Assembly: GCA_022822125.1 (NCBI GenBank)
Contig: JAJECF010000061.1
Span: 1-44,558, forward strand
DNA: 44,558 bases
Source: Alphaproteobacteria bacterium
GTDB lineage: Bacteria > Pseudomonadota > Alphaproteobacteria > Bin95
Direction: 5' to 3'
Shown: positions 22,372 to 29,888 of the stretch, piece after piece
Position numbering within the stretch: the first letter of the stretch is position 1
Layout of the letters: the number at the start of each line of letters is the position of its first letter
The notes under the pieces: model-generated
Databases searched by the model: none
The model's input: the letters and a program-made list of their open reading frames with translations, nothing else
What the model was told of the DNA's origin: nothing
Translations under genes and position numbers: made by a program

Positions 22372-24245
22372 TCATCTATCTGCGCAGACTACGCAAAGTA
22401 GTCGTCAGTATTTTCTTCATGTCGTCGCGATGACTTTCACTAAGCATGCCAAATACTCGAATAACCCGAAGGATACTCTGGAAGTTACCCTCGTCCAAGC
22501 GAAAGTAGCCCACCTCTTTGGTCTCAGCGGTTCGACCGATAAGTTGGTGCAGTGGAGACTGCGGCCTGACTTCATGAATTGGTATGCAAAAATACAGCAT
22601 TGGCTGAACACCAACCGCCAGCTGCTTCTCTCTGACCGTTACCTCCGCAATAACTTCATATTGATTAACTTGATATACTAATTGCGGATATTTGATTGCC
22701 ATTGAGAGAAATTCCATGCCATTGATATTTTCCTGCACCGGATGAGATCGACTAATCTGACACCGTTCATGTTTATCTAACAATTGAAATGGTTTATAGC
22801 CATCCAAGATAGTCAATTCTCGCCTTATATCGCTCTTAGTTATCATTCTCCATCGAGAAAAATAGTAAAGGTATTCCGACAATTCATAGAATGTCTTTTC
22901 TTTACCCTTGTCCGACAGAAATTGAATTTCCGGCAACGTAGTTTTCTCTCGAAGATCATCCCTGCTACTCAGAAGATCATACCCGATTTGCCATTCGATA
23001 TAATTGTTGGCTGCGAAGTTATTCCTCTTCGTGGAATGTGGTAGCCCATACTCATGAAAAATATTTCTGCGTTTCACCCGGACTTTGCCTTTGGGTGTCG
23101 TCAAAGGCAATGGCACATCTAAGCGTCGCTTCTTCTCGTTAACAGTAATCAACACGATATCTCTCCATCATCTGGTCAAAGTAGCGCTTGACGCCAGTGC
23201 TATCACTCGCAACGGGAGTACCAGGACCCATGCATCGATTCAAGTAGGGATGACGGCTGAGTGCATCGTAAAAGAATGACGCCTCATATCGTTCGAATAA
23301 GGCCCGATCAATAAACACATCACAATTTCCGTAATAGTAAGGCAACCGATGTAAATTATGCTTGAATACATCCACATAAATGTAGAATTTCAATAATGAC
23401 GACTCCACAATAATGCAGTCGGGCCGATAAAATTCTAAAAATGTTTGATTGCGCTTCAAAGCATTTATATCTCTAAGGGGCCAAAAATAAGCACTATCTT
23501 TGGAACGTATTGCTCCTTTTCTGGGATATTTTCTAATGTATTTCGGGATAAAATCATAATCAAGAAGGCGAAATTGGTCACCATCTTCCGTAATAAAGGT
23601 GAAATTCAAGATGTCATTATATGTCATGCCGCGATTACTTCGAGCATATAACGCAATTACAATAGGAAAGTGAGTGGTCTTTGAATTTTGTTCGAATCTT
23701 TCACTGCTGACAATGAAACCACGCTTGAGACGATAATTTGACGTGAAATTCTGTAAGGCAGAAAAGTTAGCTCTCTTTATCAGATAAGATAGTGGATGAA
23801 GAACACAGATGATATCTGCGTCTAATTTTGCATACGAGAGGAGAAACGAAAGGCCCAAATCTCGGCTGCGTAAATCAGAATCAACATCAGCGTTACTATT
23901 TTTTATTTTTCTTCTGATATGAGAAGTGCGATCATTGTATGGTGGATTACCGACGATTACGAGATTCTGGTCGGACGCAATACCCAATGATGCTCGACTA
24001 ACATCAAGTAAGGCGTTGCGATGGAAAATTTCAGCACTTGGGAAATTATTTCGAGCCTTTGAAACAGCAATTTCATCTATATCACATCCAATCTGACGTT
24101 GAGAAAAAGCCAGCTGAAAGAACGATCCATAGCCGCATGCAGTATCTAACGTTACCGCATCTTGGGCTATGTAACGCTTTAGCATGTCGGAAACAATCGA
24201 AAGACAAAATTCAGGTGTATAGAAGCTACCCTGGTTGATCATTTT
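22372..24245. other. AT-rich acquired island carrying the restriction-modification pair
   Basis: Composition changes abruptly near 22375 from GC-rich to visibly AT-rich (about 40 percent G+C by eye) and returns near 24245. No integrase, tRNA or direct repeat was seen at the edges. The left edge cuts a methylase gene; the right edge lies close to the 3' end of the nitrile hydratase alpha gene. Confidence 0.6.
22376..23155 (-). CDS. Putative type II restriction endonuclease
   Basis: I do not recognise the family of this 259-residue protein with certainty. It directly follows an adenine methyltransferase in the same transcript and overlaps it by 17 bases, the usual position of a cognate restriction enzyme. 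It begins LITVNEKKRRLDVPLPL with a basic stretch KGKVRVKRRNIFHEYGL; no PD-(D/E)xK, HNH or GIY-YIG signature is obvious. That leaves a divergent PD-(D/E)xK fold or a less common nuclease family such as the PabI type as possibilities, both unverified. The GTG start at 23155 has GGAGAG upstream. The codon use is AT-rich, unlike the flanking genes. The stop lies only a few bases from the methylase remnant. Confidence 0.6.
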   Translation of the reverse strand: MLITVNEKKRRLDVPLPLTTPKGKVRVKRRNIFHEYGLPHSTKRNNFAANNYIEWQIGYDLLSSRDDLREKTTLPEIQFLSDKGKEKTFYELSEYLYYFSRWRMITKSDIRRELTILDGYKPFQLLDKHERCQISRSHPVQENINGMEFLSMAIKYPQLVYQVNQYEVIAEVTVREKQLAVGVQPMLYFCIPIHEVRPQSPLHQLIGRTAETKEVGYFRLDEGNFQSILRVIRVFGMLSESHRDDMKKILTTTLRSLRR

Positions 24246-24347
24246 TTGTGAGGAAAGATGAGATTGGGGGCGAGAGGCACGCACGGCGAGGTCTTTCGTT
24301 GGGTTGATAGGTTTGATTGATGGGGTGTCGAGAGCTAACGATGGCAA
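23139..24347 (-). CDS. DNA adenine-N6 methyltransferase of a type II R-M system
   Basis: Read from TTG 24347 this is 402 residues. QGSFYTPEFCLSIVSDML is the start typical of gamma-type adenine methylases, TLDTACGYGSFFQLAF is the AdoMet-binding motif I, CDIDEIAVSKAR motif II, and VIVGNPPYNDR (NPPY at about 134-137) the catalytic motif IV. The remaining target-recognition half has no recognisable specificity. An alternative start is ATG 24242 (residue 36), immediately before the conserved block; neither has a clear ribosome-binding site. With the longer form it overlaps the nitrile hydratase alpha gene by 13 bases. The base composition is AT-rich, indicating acquisition. It probably protects host DNA from the enzyme encoded downstream. 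Confidence 0.82.
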   Translation of the reverse strand: MPSLALDTPSIKPINPTKDLAVRASRPQSHLSSQKMINQGSFYTPEFCLSIVSDMLKRYIAQDAVTLDTACGYGSFFQLAFSQRQIGCDIDEIAVSKARNNFPSAEIFHRNALLDVSRASLGIASDQNLVIVGNPPYNDRTSHIRRKIKNSNADVDSDLRSRDLGLSFLLSYAKLDADIICVLHPLSYLIKRANFSALQNFTSNYRLKRGFIVSSERFEQNSKTTHFPIVIALYARSNRGMTYNDILNFTFITEDGDQFRLLDYDFIPKYIRKYPRKGAIRSKDSAYFWPLRDINALKRNQTFLEFYRPDCIIVESSLLKFYIYVDVFKHNLHRLPYYYGNCDVFIDRALFERYEASFFYDALSRHPYLNRCMGPGTPVASDSTGVKRYFDQMMERYRVDYC

Positions 24348-24967
24348 GGGTCACGCGCCGGGGCGGTGCCGATGAGGGCGTCGCGGGTGACGAGGGCGGC
24401 GAGGGCCTCTTCGTCCATGTCCTCCGTGCCTTCCGGGCGGCGGGGCAGCACGATGTAGCGGAGGTCGGCCGTGCTGTCATGGACGCGGACCTCGACGTCG
24501 GCCGGCAGCTCCGTGCCGAACTCCGCCAGCACCGCGCGCGGCTCGCGGACGACGCGCGCGCGGTAGGCCTTCTTCTTGTACCAGGCGGGCGGCAGGCCCA
24601 GCACCATGCGCGGATAGCAGGAGCAGAGCGTGCAGACGATGACATTGTGGACATCGCCGGTGTTCTCGACCACGCGCACGGTCGGGCTGTGCTCCAGCTC
24701 GTAGCCTTCCTCCGCCAGCAGGCCCGCCGCGTCCTCCAGCAGCCGGGCCTTGAAGTCCGGGTCGGCCCAGGCGCGGGCGACGAGGCGCGCGCCGTTCGCC
24801 GGCGTCAGGCTGTCCATCGCCTCGATCCGGCGCTGGATGGCGGCGGCGTCGAGAATACCCTTCTCGATCAGCAGCTCGCGAATCGCGCGCTCCAGCGGCT
24901 CGTAACCGCTCGACGGGTCGTCGGCGGCCGGGGGATGGCGGTGAGAGTGGACGTGCGGGTCGTTCAT
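24335..24967 (-). CDS. Cobalt-type nitrile hydratase alpha subunit (or thiocyanate hydrolase gamma)
   Basis: A 210-residue catalytic subunit that hydrates nitriles to amides at a low-spin metal centre ligated by modified cysteines. The metal claw is VCTLCSCYP with Cys112, Cys115 and Cys117; Thr in the second position (CTLCSC) is the cobalt-type signature, whereas iron enzymes have CSLCSC. LGLPPAWYKKKAYRARVVREPRAVLAEFG and the ending LVTRDALIGTAP are family hallmarks. The N-terminus is His-rich (HVHSHRHPP), which is unusual and might bind metal. It overlaps the upstream beta-fragment gene by ATGA. Thiocyanate hydrolase gamma has the same motif, so that activity remains possible. Confidence 0.85.
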   Translation of the reverse strand: MNDPHVHSHRHPPAADDPSSGYEPLERAIRELLIEKGILDAAAIQRRIEAMDSLTPANGARLVARAWADPDFKARLLEDAAGLLAEEGYELEHSPTVRVVENTGDVHNVIVCTLCSCYPRMVLGLPPAWYKKKAYRARVVREPRAVLAEFGTELPADVEVRVHDSTADLRYIVLPRRPEGTEDMDEEALAALVTRDALIGTAPARDPCHR

Positions 24968-25251
24968 GGCCTGTCCTCCAGCGGCTGGAGCCAGTGTTCG
25001 TAAATGTCGGCGTCGAGGGTATCCGCGGCCCCGCCGGCGTAATCGTCCCAGAGGTCGGCCTGCCGGAACCGCACCTGATAGAGCGCGAGGTCCGGCTTGC
25101 CGGGGCGGAAATAGGCGAGCGCCTCGGGGTTGGGGAAGCGGCCGAGACAGGCCGTCACCACGCCCTCACGGCCCTTGAGATAGCCGGGCACGCGATGGTG
25201 GCCGGCATGGAACCGGTCGTCCACGCGCACCCTGGCGCCGTTCTCGATCAC
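24964..25251 (-). CDS. Nitrile hydratase beta subunit, C-terminal-domain gene
   Basis: A 95-residue protein equivalent to only the C-terminal SH3-like half of a normal beta subunit (about 220 residues). Visible: GARVRVDDRFHAGHHRVPGYLKGREGVV, corresponding to GHxRxPxYxRG of fused beta chains with the last Arg replaced by Lys, then LYQVRFRQADLWDD and the closing DIYEHWLQP. It overlaps both neighbours by four bases. This half-size gene is the arrangement of three-subunit relatives (thiocyanate hydrolase alpha, toyocamycin nitrile hydratase). Confidence 0.8.
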   Translation of the reverse strand: MIENGARVRVDDRFHAGHHRVPGYLKGREGVVTACLGRFPNPEALAYFRPGKPDLALYQVRFRQADLWDDYAGGAADTLDADIYEHWLQPLEDRP

Positions 25252-25532
25252 GAAACCTGCTCCCCTTTGCCTGCAAGATGCGCCTCGATGTCGGCGCGGT
25301 CCAGAATGTCGAGTTCCTCCAGCGCGCCCCGGAGCGCCGCCAGCCGGCGGTCGTACCAGGCGCCGCCTTCCGAGGCGTCCTCGCGGAGCGCCTCCATCGT
25401 GCGGCGGTGGGCCTCGACGAGCCTCGCCTCGCCGCTGTCCGCGAGCAGCGAGAGCAATGCTTCCACCCGCCGTTCATACAGCGTCGGCTGGCGCAACTCC
25501 GCCGCCGCGTCGTCTGGTGCCGAACCGTGCAT
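25248..25532 (-). CDS. Nitrile hydratase beta subunit, N-terminal-domain gene
   Basis: A 94-residue helical protein matching the N-terminal half of nitrile hydratase beta chains and the related accessory proteins: LYERRVEALLSLLADSGEARLVEAHRRTMEAL, then GAWYDRRLAALRGALEELDILDRADIEAHLAGKG (the WYxRxxxALxxxLxExxIL motif). Start at ATG 25532; the open frame continues upstream but without family similarity. It is first in the transcript beta-N, beta-C, alpha, the same order as scnB-scnA-scnC of thiocyanate hydrolase. No separate cobalt activator gene is visible, and this protein itself resembles activators, so it might serve as subunit, chaperone or both. Confidence 0.72.
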   Translation of the reverse strand: MHGSAPDDAAAELRQPTLYERRVEALLSLLADSGEARLVEAHRRTMEALREDASEGGAWYDRRLAALRGALEELDILDRADIEAHLAGKGEQVS

Positions 25533-25533
25533 G

Positions 25534-25550
25534 GCGGCAAATATAGCCGC
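25534..25550 (-). promoter_or_regulatory. Possible leaderless promoter of the nitrile hydratase operon
   Basis: On the minus strand TATATT (25545-25540) is a five-of-six -10 match lying seven bases before ATG 25532, so the predicted transcript would start at or next to the initiation codon. It sits in the centre of a dyad GCGGC (25534-25538) and GCCGC (25546-25550). No ribosome-binding site precedes the ATG, in keeping with a leaderless message. No good -35 is seen. Confidence 0.35.
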
Positions 25551-25613
25551 GCCTATGCGCCCGGAACAGACTGTGCAAGACTGCGCCCGCGCGAATTTCG
25601 AGGAGGAATGCCC

Positions 25614-26507
25614 ATGTCCGAGCGCCGCACCACACGCCTGAAACGCCTTGTGCAGGCGCCTGAAATCCTGGTTGCGCCGGGGGTCGTGGACGGCATCGGC
25701 GCGCGGCTGGTGGCGAAGGCCGGCTTCGACGCCATCTACATGACGGGCGCGGGCGCAACGGCCAGCCGGCTCGGCATGCCGGATGTCGGCCTGCTCACCA
25801 TGACCGAGATGGCCGACAATGCCGGGCGTATCGCCGACGCCTCCGGCCTGCCGCTGGTGGCCGACGCCGACACGGGCTATGGCGGCCCGGTTAATGTGCG
25901 CCGCACCGTGCAGGCCTATGAGCGCGCGGGCGTGGCGGGGTTGCATATCGAGGACCAGTCCTGGCCCAAGCGCTGCGGGCACCTGGCCGGCAAGACCGTG
26001 ATTCCGAAGGCGGACATGGTCGCCAAGATCAAGGCGGCGTGCGATGCGCGCATCGACCCGGACTTCCAGGTCATCGCGCGCTGCGACGCCATCGCGGTGG
26101 AAGGCTGGGAGCCGGCCATCGAGCGTGCGGAGGCCTATCAGGAGGCGGGCGCGGACATCCTCTTCATCGAGGCGATGACCACGATGGAGCAGCTCGCCTT
26201 CGCACCGAAGCATTTCCGCGCGCCCTGCCTGTTCAACATGGCCTCCAGCGGCAAGACGCCGGAGCTCTCGGCGGCCGAGATGGAGGCGCTCGGCTTCGGT
26301 ATCGCGATCTTCCCCGGCATCACGATCTCGGCGGCCATCCCGGCCATGACGCGCGCGCTCGATGCGCTGAGGGAGACCGGCGACGTCCGCCCGATGCGCA
26401 ACGAATTCGCGTCCTTCCGCGAGTATTTCGACCTGATGGGCATGGCCGAGGTGCAGGCGCTGGAAGACCGCTATGCGGTCGATGACTCCGCCCGCGTCGG
26501 TTACTGA
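25614..26507 (+). CDS. Isocitrate lyase/PEP-mutase superfamily lyase (methylisocitrate or dimethylmalate lyase-like)
   Basis: A 297-residue TIM-barrel enzyme that cleaves a C-C bond of a 2-hydroxy di- or tricarboxylate to release pyruvate, glyoxylate or similar. VADADTGYGG contains the Mg-binding Asp84 and Asp86; WPKRCGHLAGK carries the catalytic Cys121 in the K(K/R)CGH signature, which separates lyases from PEP mutases. FIEAMTTMEQL and FNMASSGKTPELS line the substrate end. ATG 25614 is preferred to ATG 25608 because AGGAGG then lies at a seven-base spacing. It is followed 11 bases later by an aconitase-family pair, which points to a two-step hydratase-plus-lyase route rather than the methylcitrate cycle. 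Confidence 0.82.
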   Translation: MSERRTTRLKRLVQAPEILVAPGVVDGIGARLVAKAGFDAIYMTGAGATASRLGMPDVGLLTMTEMADNAGRIADASGLPLVADADTGYGGPVNVRRTVQAYERAGVAGLHIEDQSWPKRCGHLAGKTVIPKADMVAKIKAACDARIDPDFQVIARCDAIAVEGWEPAIERAEAYQEAGADILFIEAMTTMEQLAFAPKHFRAPCLFNMASSGKTPELSAAEMEALGFGIAIFPGITISAAIPAMTRALDALRETGDVRPMRNEFASFREYFDLMGMAEVQALEDRYAVDDSARVGY

Positions 26508-26518
26508 GGACGCGCCCC

Positions 26519-27913
26519 ATGCCAGCCACGATGTTCGACAAGATCTGGGATGCGCACACGATCCTGGAGCGCGAGGGCAACACCCTCCTGCATGTCGCCT
26601 TCCATCTCTGCCATGACGGCTCGGCCGGAGGCTTCGCCAAGCTGAAGGAGCGCGGTATCGAGGTCCGCCGGCCGGACCGCATGGCCGGCACGCCCGACCA
26701 CTATGTGCCGACCACCAGCCGGCGCATCGAGGACCTCGCCACCGAGGACATGAGGCGCATCTTCCGCGTCTTCGGCGAGAATTTCACCGCCAACGGGATC
26801 ACCCACTTCCCGGTGGAGGATGCGCGCCAGGGCATCATCCATGTCGTCGGCCCCGAGCAGGGCTTCACGCAGCCGGGCCTGGTGATCGTCTGCGGCGACA
26901 GCCACACCTCGACGCATGGCGCGGTCGGCGCCATCGCCTTCGGCATCGGCTCCTCGGAGGTCGCCCATGTCATGGCGACGCAGGCGCTCTGGCAGAAGCG
27001 GCCGAAGACCATGCGCATCAATATCAACGGCGAACGCCCCTTCGGCGTGACCGGCAAGGACGCGATCCTCGCCATCATCGCCCATATCGGGGCGGTCGGC
27101 GGCACCGGATATGCGGTCGAATATGCGGGCTCGCTCATCCGCGCCTTTTCGATGGAGGAGCGGCTCACGGTCTGCAACATGTCGATCGAGGCGGGCGCGC
27201 GCTGCGGCATGATCGCGCCCGACGAGAAGACCTTCGACTATCTGAAGGGCCGGCCCTTCGCGCCCTCGGGCGCGGAATGGGACAAGGCGCTGGCCCACTG
27301 GCGGGGCCTGCCGTCGGACCCCGGCGCCGCCTTCGACCGCGAGGAGGCGCTGGACGGGGCCGCGCTCGCGCCGATGGTGACCTGGGGTACGAGCCCGGAG
27401 AACGCCGTGCCGGTGACGGACCGGGTGCCGGACCCGTCGGACGAGCCGGACGAGGAGCGCCGCGCCGCGCTCGAAGGCGCCATCGACTATATGGGCCTCG
27501 CCGCGGGGCAGGCGATCACCGACATCGAGGTGGACCGGGTGTTCATCGGCTCCTGCACCAACAGCCGCATCGAGGATCTGCGCGCCGCGGCGAAGGTGGT
27601 GGAAGGGCGGCGGATCAGGGTCGGCCACGCCTTCGTCTCGCCCGGCTCCGGCCTCATCAAGAAACAGGCCGAGGAAGAGGGCCTCGACCGCATCTTCACC
27701 GAGGCGGGCTTCGAGTGGCGGGAAAGCGCCTGCTCGATGTGCGTCGGTATGAACGGCGACATTGCGCGCCCGGGAGAGCGCACCGCGTCCACCTCCAACC
27801 GCAATTTCCGCGGGCGGCAGGGGCCGGGCGTGCGCACCCATCTCGTGAGCCCGGCCATGGCGGCTGCCGCCGCTGTCAGCGGCCGCTTCGCCGATGTGCG
27901 CGAATTCGGCTGA
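26519..27913 (+). CDS. LeuC-like aconitase-family hydratase large subunit (paralogue)
   Basis: A 464-residue 4Fe-4S dehydratase subunit clearly homologous to the LeuC at 19853, with conserved [41 protein letters not shown] and CSMC cluster ligands. The substrate-recognition segments differ: VAFHLCHDGSAGGF replaces the LeuC segment [15 protein letters not shown], and PDHYVPT replaces ADHNIPT. A complete leuCD pair is already present 5 kb away, so a different substrate is likely, for example dimethylmaleate, citraconate/2-methylmalate or another branched dicarboxylate. It is coupled with the lyase upstream and the small subunit downstream. Confidence 0.85.
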   Translation: MPATMFDKIWDAHTILEREGNTLLHVAFHLCHDGSAGGFAKLKERGIEVRRPDRMAGTPDHYVPTTSRRIEDLATEDMRRIFRVFGENFTANGITHFPVEDARQGIIHVVGPEQGFTQPGLVIVCGDSHTSTHGAVGAIAFGIGSSEVAHVMATQALWQKRPKTMRININGERPFGVTGKDAILAIIAHIGAVGGTGYAVEYAGSLIRAFSMEERLTVCNMSIEAGARCGMIAPDEKTFDYLKGRPFAPSGAEWDKALAHWRGLPSDPGAAFDREEALDGAALAPMVTWGTSPENAVPVTDRVPDPSDEPDEERRAALEGAIDYMGLAAGQAITDIEVDRVFIGSCTNSRIEDLRAAAKVVEGRRIRVGHAFVSPGSGLIKKQAEEEGLDRIFTEAGFEWRESACSMCVGMNGDIARPGERTASTSNRNFRGRQGPGVRTHLVSPAMAAAAAVSGRFADVREFG

Positions 27914-27929
27914 GGGGAGGAACGGACAG

Positions 27930-28550
27930 ATGGAACCCTTCAAGACCTTCTCCGCCGTCGCGGCGCCGCTCGACATGCTGAATGTCGATACCGACCAGGT
28001 GATCCCGGCGCGCTTCCTCAGCCGCCCGCTGGACGAGCGCTACGGCACCTATCTCTTCCACGACCTGCGCTTCGATTCCGACGGGGCGGAAAAGCCGGAT
28101 TTCGTGATGAACCGGGAGGGCTTCCGTGGCGCAGAGGTGCTGGTGGCCGACCGGAATTTCGGCTGCGGCTCCTCGCGCGAGAACGCGGTGACGGCGCTCG
28201 CCGCCGCGGGCTTCAAGGCGGTCATCGCGCCCTCCTTCGGCGACATCTTCTACAACAACTCGCTGAAGAACGGCTTCCTGCCGGTCCGCCTGCCGGATGA
28301 GACCTGCCGGCGGCTCCGCGAGATGCTGCATGAAGGGCCGGGCGGTGAGGTCACGGTCGATCTGGAGAGCCAGACCGTCACCGCGCCGGACCAGTCCACC
28401 TGGAGCTTCGAGATCGACCCGTTCCAGAAGAACAAGGTGCTGCAGGGGCTCGACGATATCGACTTCACCATGCAGTTCCTCGGCGAGATCGAGTCCTTCG
28501 AGCAGGGCTATGACGCCCGCATGACCTGGGTCACAACCCGGCCCGGCTAG
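27930..28550 (+). CDS. LeuD-like aconitase-family hydratase small subunit (paralogue)
   Basis: A 206-residue swivel-domain partner of the preceding large subunit. [34 protein letters not shown] and FGDIFYNNSLKNGFLPV follow the LeuD plan. In the substrate loop the [10 protein letters not shown] of true LeuD has become SSRENAVTAL, losing the conserved His and the Pro-Trp pair, again indicating altered specificity. ATG 27930 follows GGGGAGGA. Its stop codon TAG is shared, on the opposite strand, with the stop of the convergent CoA-transferase (CTAG at 28547-28550). Confidence 0.85.
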   Translation: MEPFKTFSAVAAPLDMLNVDTDQVIPARFLSRPLDERYGTYLFHDLRFDSDGAEKPDFVMNREGFRGAEVLVADRNFGCGSSRENAVTALAAAGFKAVIAPSFGDIFYNNSLKNGFLPVRLPDETCRRLREMLHEGPGGEVTVDLESQTVTAPDQSTWSFEIDPFQKNKVLQGLDDIDFTMQFLGEIESFEQGYDARMTWVTTRPG

Positions 28551-29758
28551 TTCCGCCGCCGCTCCGTCAGCGCGACGCCGGCCCCGATGAGCTGCTCGAT
28601 CTCCGACGCGGCATAGCCGGCTTCGGCCAGCACTTCGCGGGTAGCGTTGCCGAAAAAGGGCGGGGCGGCGCGCACGCTGCCGGGTGTCCGCGAGAACTTG
28701 GCGGCGATGCCGGGCGCCTCCCATTCATCGCCCTCTACCGAGGCCCTCATGCCCCGGTGCAGCGTGTGCGGATGGGTGAACACCTCCGGGATGGCGTTGA
28801 CGGGACCGGCCGGCACGCCCTGGCGGAGCAGCGTTTCGCAGAGCGCATCGCACTCGAAATCCGCGAGTTTCGCCTCCAGAAGCGGCTTGAGTTCGGCGCG
28901 GTTCCGCGAGCGCGAGGCATTGTCGGCAAAGCGCGCATCTCCGGCGAGGTCGTCTGCACCGATGGCGGCGCAGAAGCGCGCCCACTGGCCGTTATTGCCG
29001 ATGGCGAGGAAGGCCTGCTTGTCGCGCGTGCGGAAGGCGTCATAGGGGTAGATATTGGGATGCGCATTGCCGGTGATCGCCGGCGCCCTGCCCGACATGA
29101 GCCAGTTCGGGGCCTGCGGATGCAGGAGGGCAACGGCGCAGTCATAGAGCGTGAGATCGAGGAACTGGCCGCGGCCGGAGCGCTCGCGTTCGAGCAGCGC
29201 CATGAGAATGGCGATGACCGCATTGAGCCCGGTGCCCATATCCACCATCGGCGTGCCGACGCGCACGGGGCCGCTCTCGGGCGAACCGTTGACGCTCATC
29301 ATGCCGGACATCGCCTGGATCACGGCGTCGTAGCCGGGGAAGCCGCCGAGCGGCCCGTCCGCGCCGAAGCCCGTGATCCGGCAATGCACCAGCCTGGGGA
29401 AGCGCCGGCTCAGCACCTCGTCGTGGCCGAGGCCCCATTTCTCCAGCGTGCCGGGCTTGAAATTCTCCGCGATGACATCGGCGCCCTCCAGCAGGCGCAT
29501 CAGCACCGCCTTGCCTTCTTCCTTTGAAAGATCGAGGCCGATGGAGCGCTTGTTGCGGTTCACGCCCTGGAAATAGGCGGCCTCGCCGTCGGCGCGGAAG
29601 GGCGGGCCCCAGTCCCGCGTCTCGTCGCCCTGCGGCGGCTCGACCTTTATGACCTCCGCGCCGTGGTCGGCGAGGATCATGGTGCAATAAGGGCCGCCCA
29701 GCACCCGCGTGCAGTCGATTACGCGATAGCCGGCGAGCGCGCCTGCGGATTGCGGCAT
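28547..29758 (-). CDS. CaiB/BaiF-type (class III) CoA-transferase
   Basis: A 403-residue class III CoA-transferase with VIDCTRVLGGPYCTMILADHGAEVIKVE at the N-terminus, YFQGVNRNKRSIGLDL, and the catalytic Asp173 in GTPMVDMGTGLNAVI. The MMSVNGSPESGPVRVG loop that covers the active site in related enzymes is conserved. It is divergent from the SAF-domain dehydrogenase and convergent, with stop codons interlocked, with the LeuD-like gene. It may activate the dicarboxylate handled by the neighbouring lyase and hydratase or be induced by the same compound; that is inference from position. Confidence 0.85.
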   Translation of the reverse strand: MPQSAGALAGYRVIDCTRVLGGPYCTMILADHGAEVIKVEPPQGDETRDWGPPFRADGEAAYFQGVNRNKRSIGLDLSKEEGKAVLMRLLEGADVIAENFKPGTLEKWGLGHDEVLSRRFPRLVHCRITGFGADGPLGGFPGYDAVIQAMSGMMSVNGSPESGPVRVGTPMVDMGTGLNAVIAILMALLERERSGRGQFLDLTLYDCAVALLHPQAPNWLMSGRAPAITGNAHPNIYPYDAFRTRDKQAFLAIGNNGQWARFCAAIGADDLAGDARFADNASRSRNRAELKPLLEAKLADFECDALCETLLRQGVPAGPVNAIPEVFTHPHTLHRGMRASVEGDEWEAPGIAAKFSRTPGSVRAAPPFFGNATREVLAEAGYAASEIEQLIGAGVALTERRRN

Positions 29759-29832
29759 GGGAGCGGAACTCCTCAGGAAAAGCGGAAGAGACGCGAAACC
29801 TAGCGACTGCGGCTGCGGCTCGAAAGCCCGTC

Positions 29833-29861
29833 TTGATGCAGTCCGGCTCCTCGTCTAGCTA
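29833..29861 (+). promoter_or_regulatory. Possible promoter of the SAF-domain dehydrogenase gene
   Basis: TTGATG (29833-29838), a 17-base spacer and TAGCTA (29856-29861), 28 bases before ATG 29889. The -10 is weak by E. coli standards but has the CTAGCTAC look of alphaproteobacterial sites. Confidence 0.35.
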
Positions 29862-29888
29862 CATGGGCGGCGGAGCGGGGAGGAAGCA

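Noticed and set aside
22376..24347. Integrase-mediated genomic island
   Set aside because: No integrase, tRNA gene or flanking direct repeat was found; only composition and gene content support acquisition.
24226..24654. Minus-strand frame overlapping the nitrile hydratase alpha gene
   Set aside because: It is Arg/Ser/Ala-rich shadow coding from GC-rich third positions; the overlapping frame has clear NHase motifs.
25533..26213. Extended minus-strand frame upstream of the beta-N nitrile hydratase gene
   Set aside because: It is the antisense of the lyase gene; family similarity begins only after ATG 25532.
25614..26507. Assignment as prpB of the methylcitrate cycle
   Set aside because: No prpC or prpD/acnD is adjacent; the neighbours are LeuCD-like, so a named assignment is not supported.
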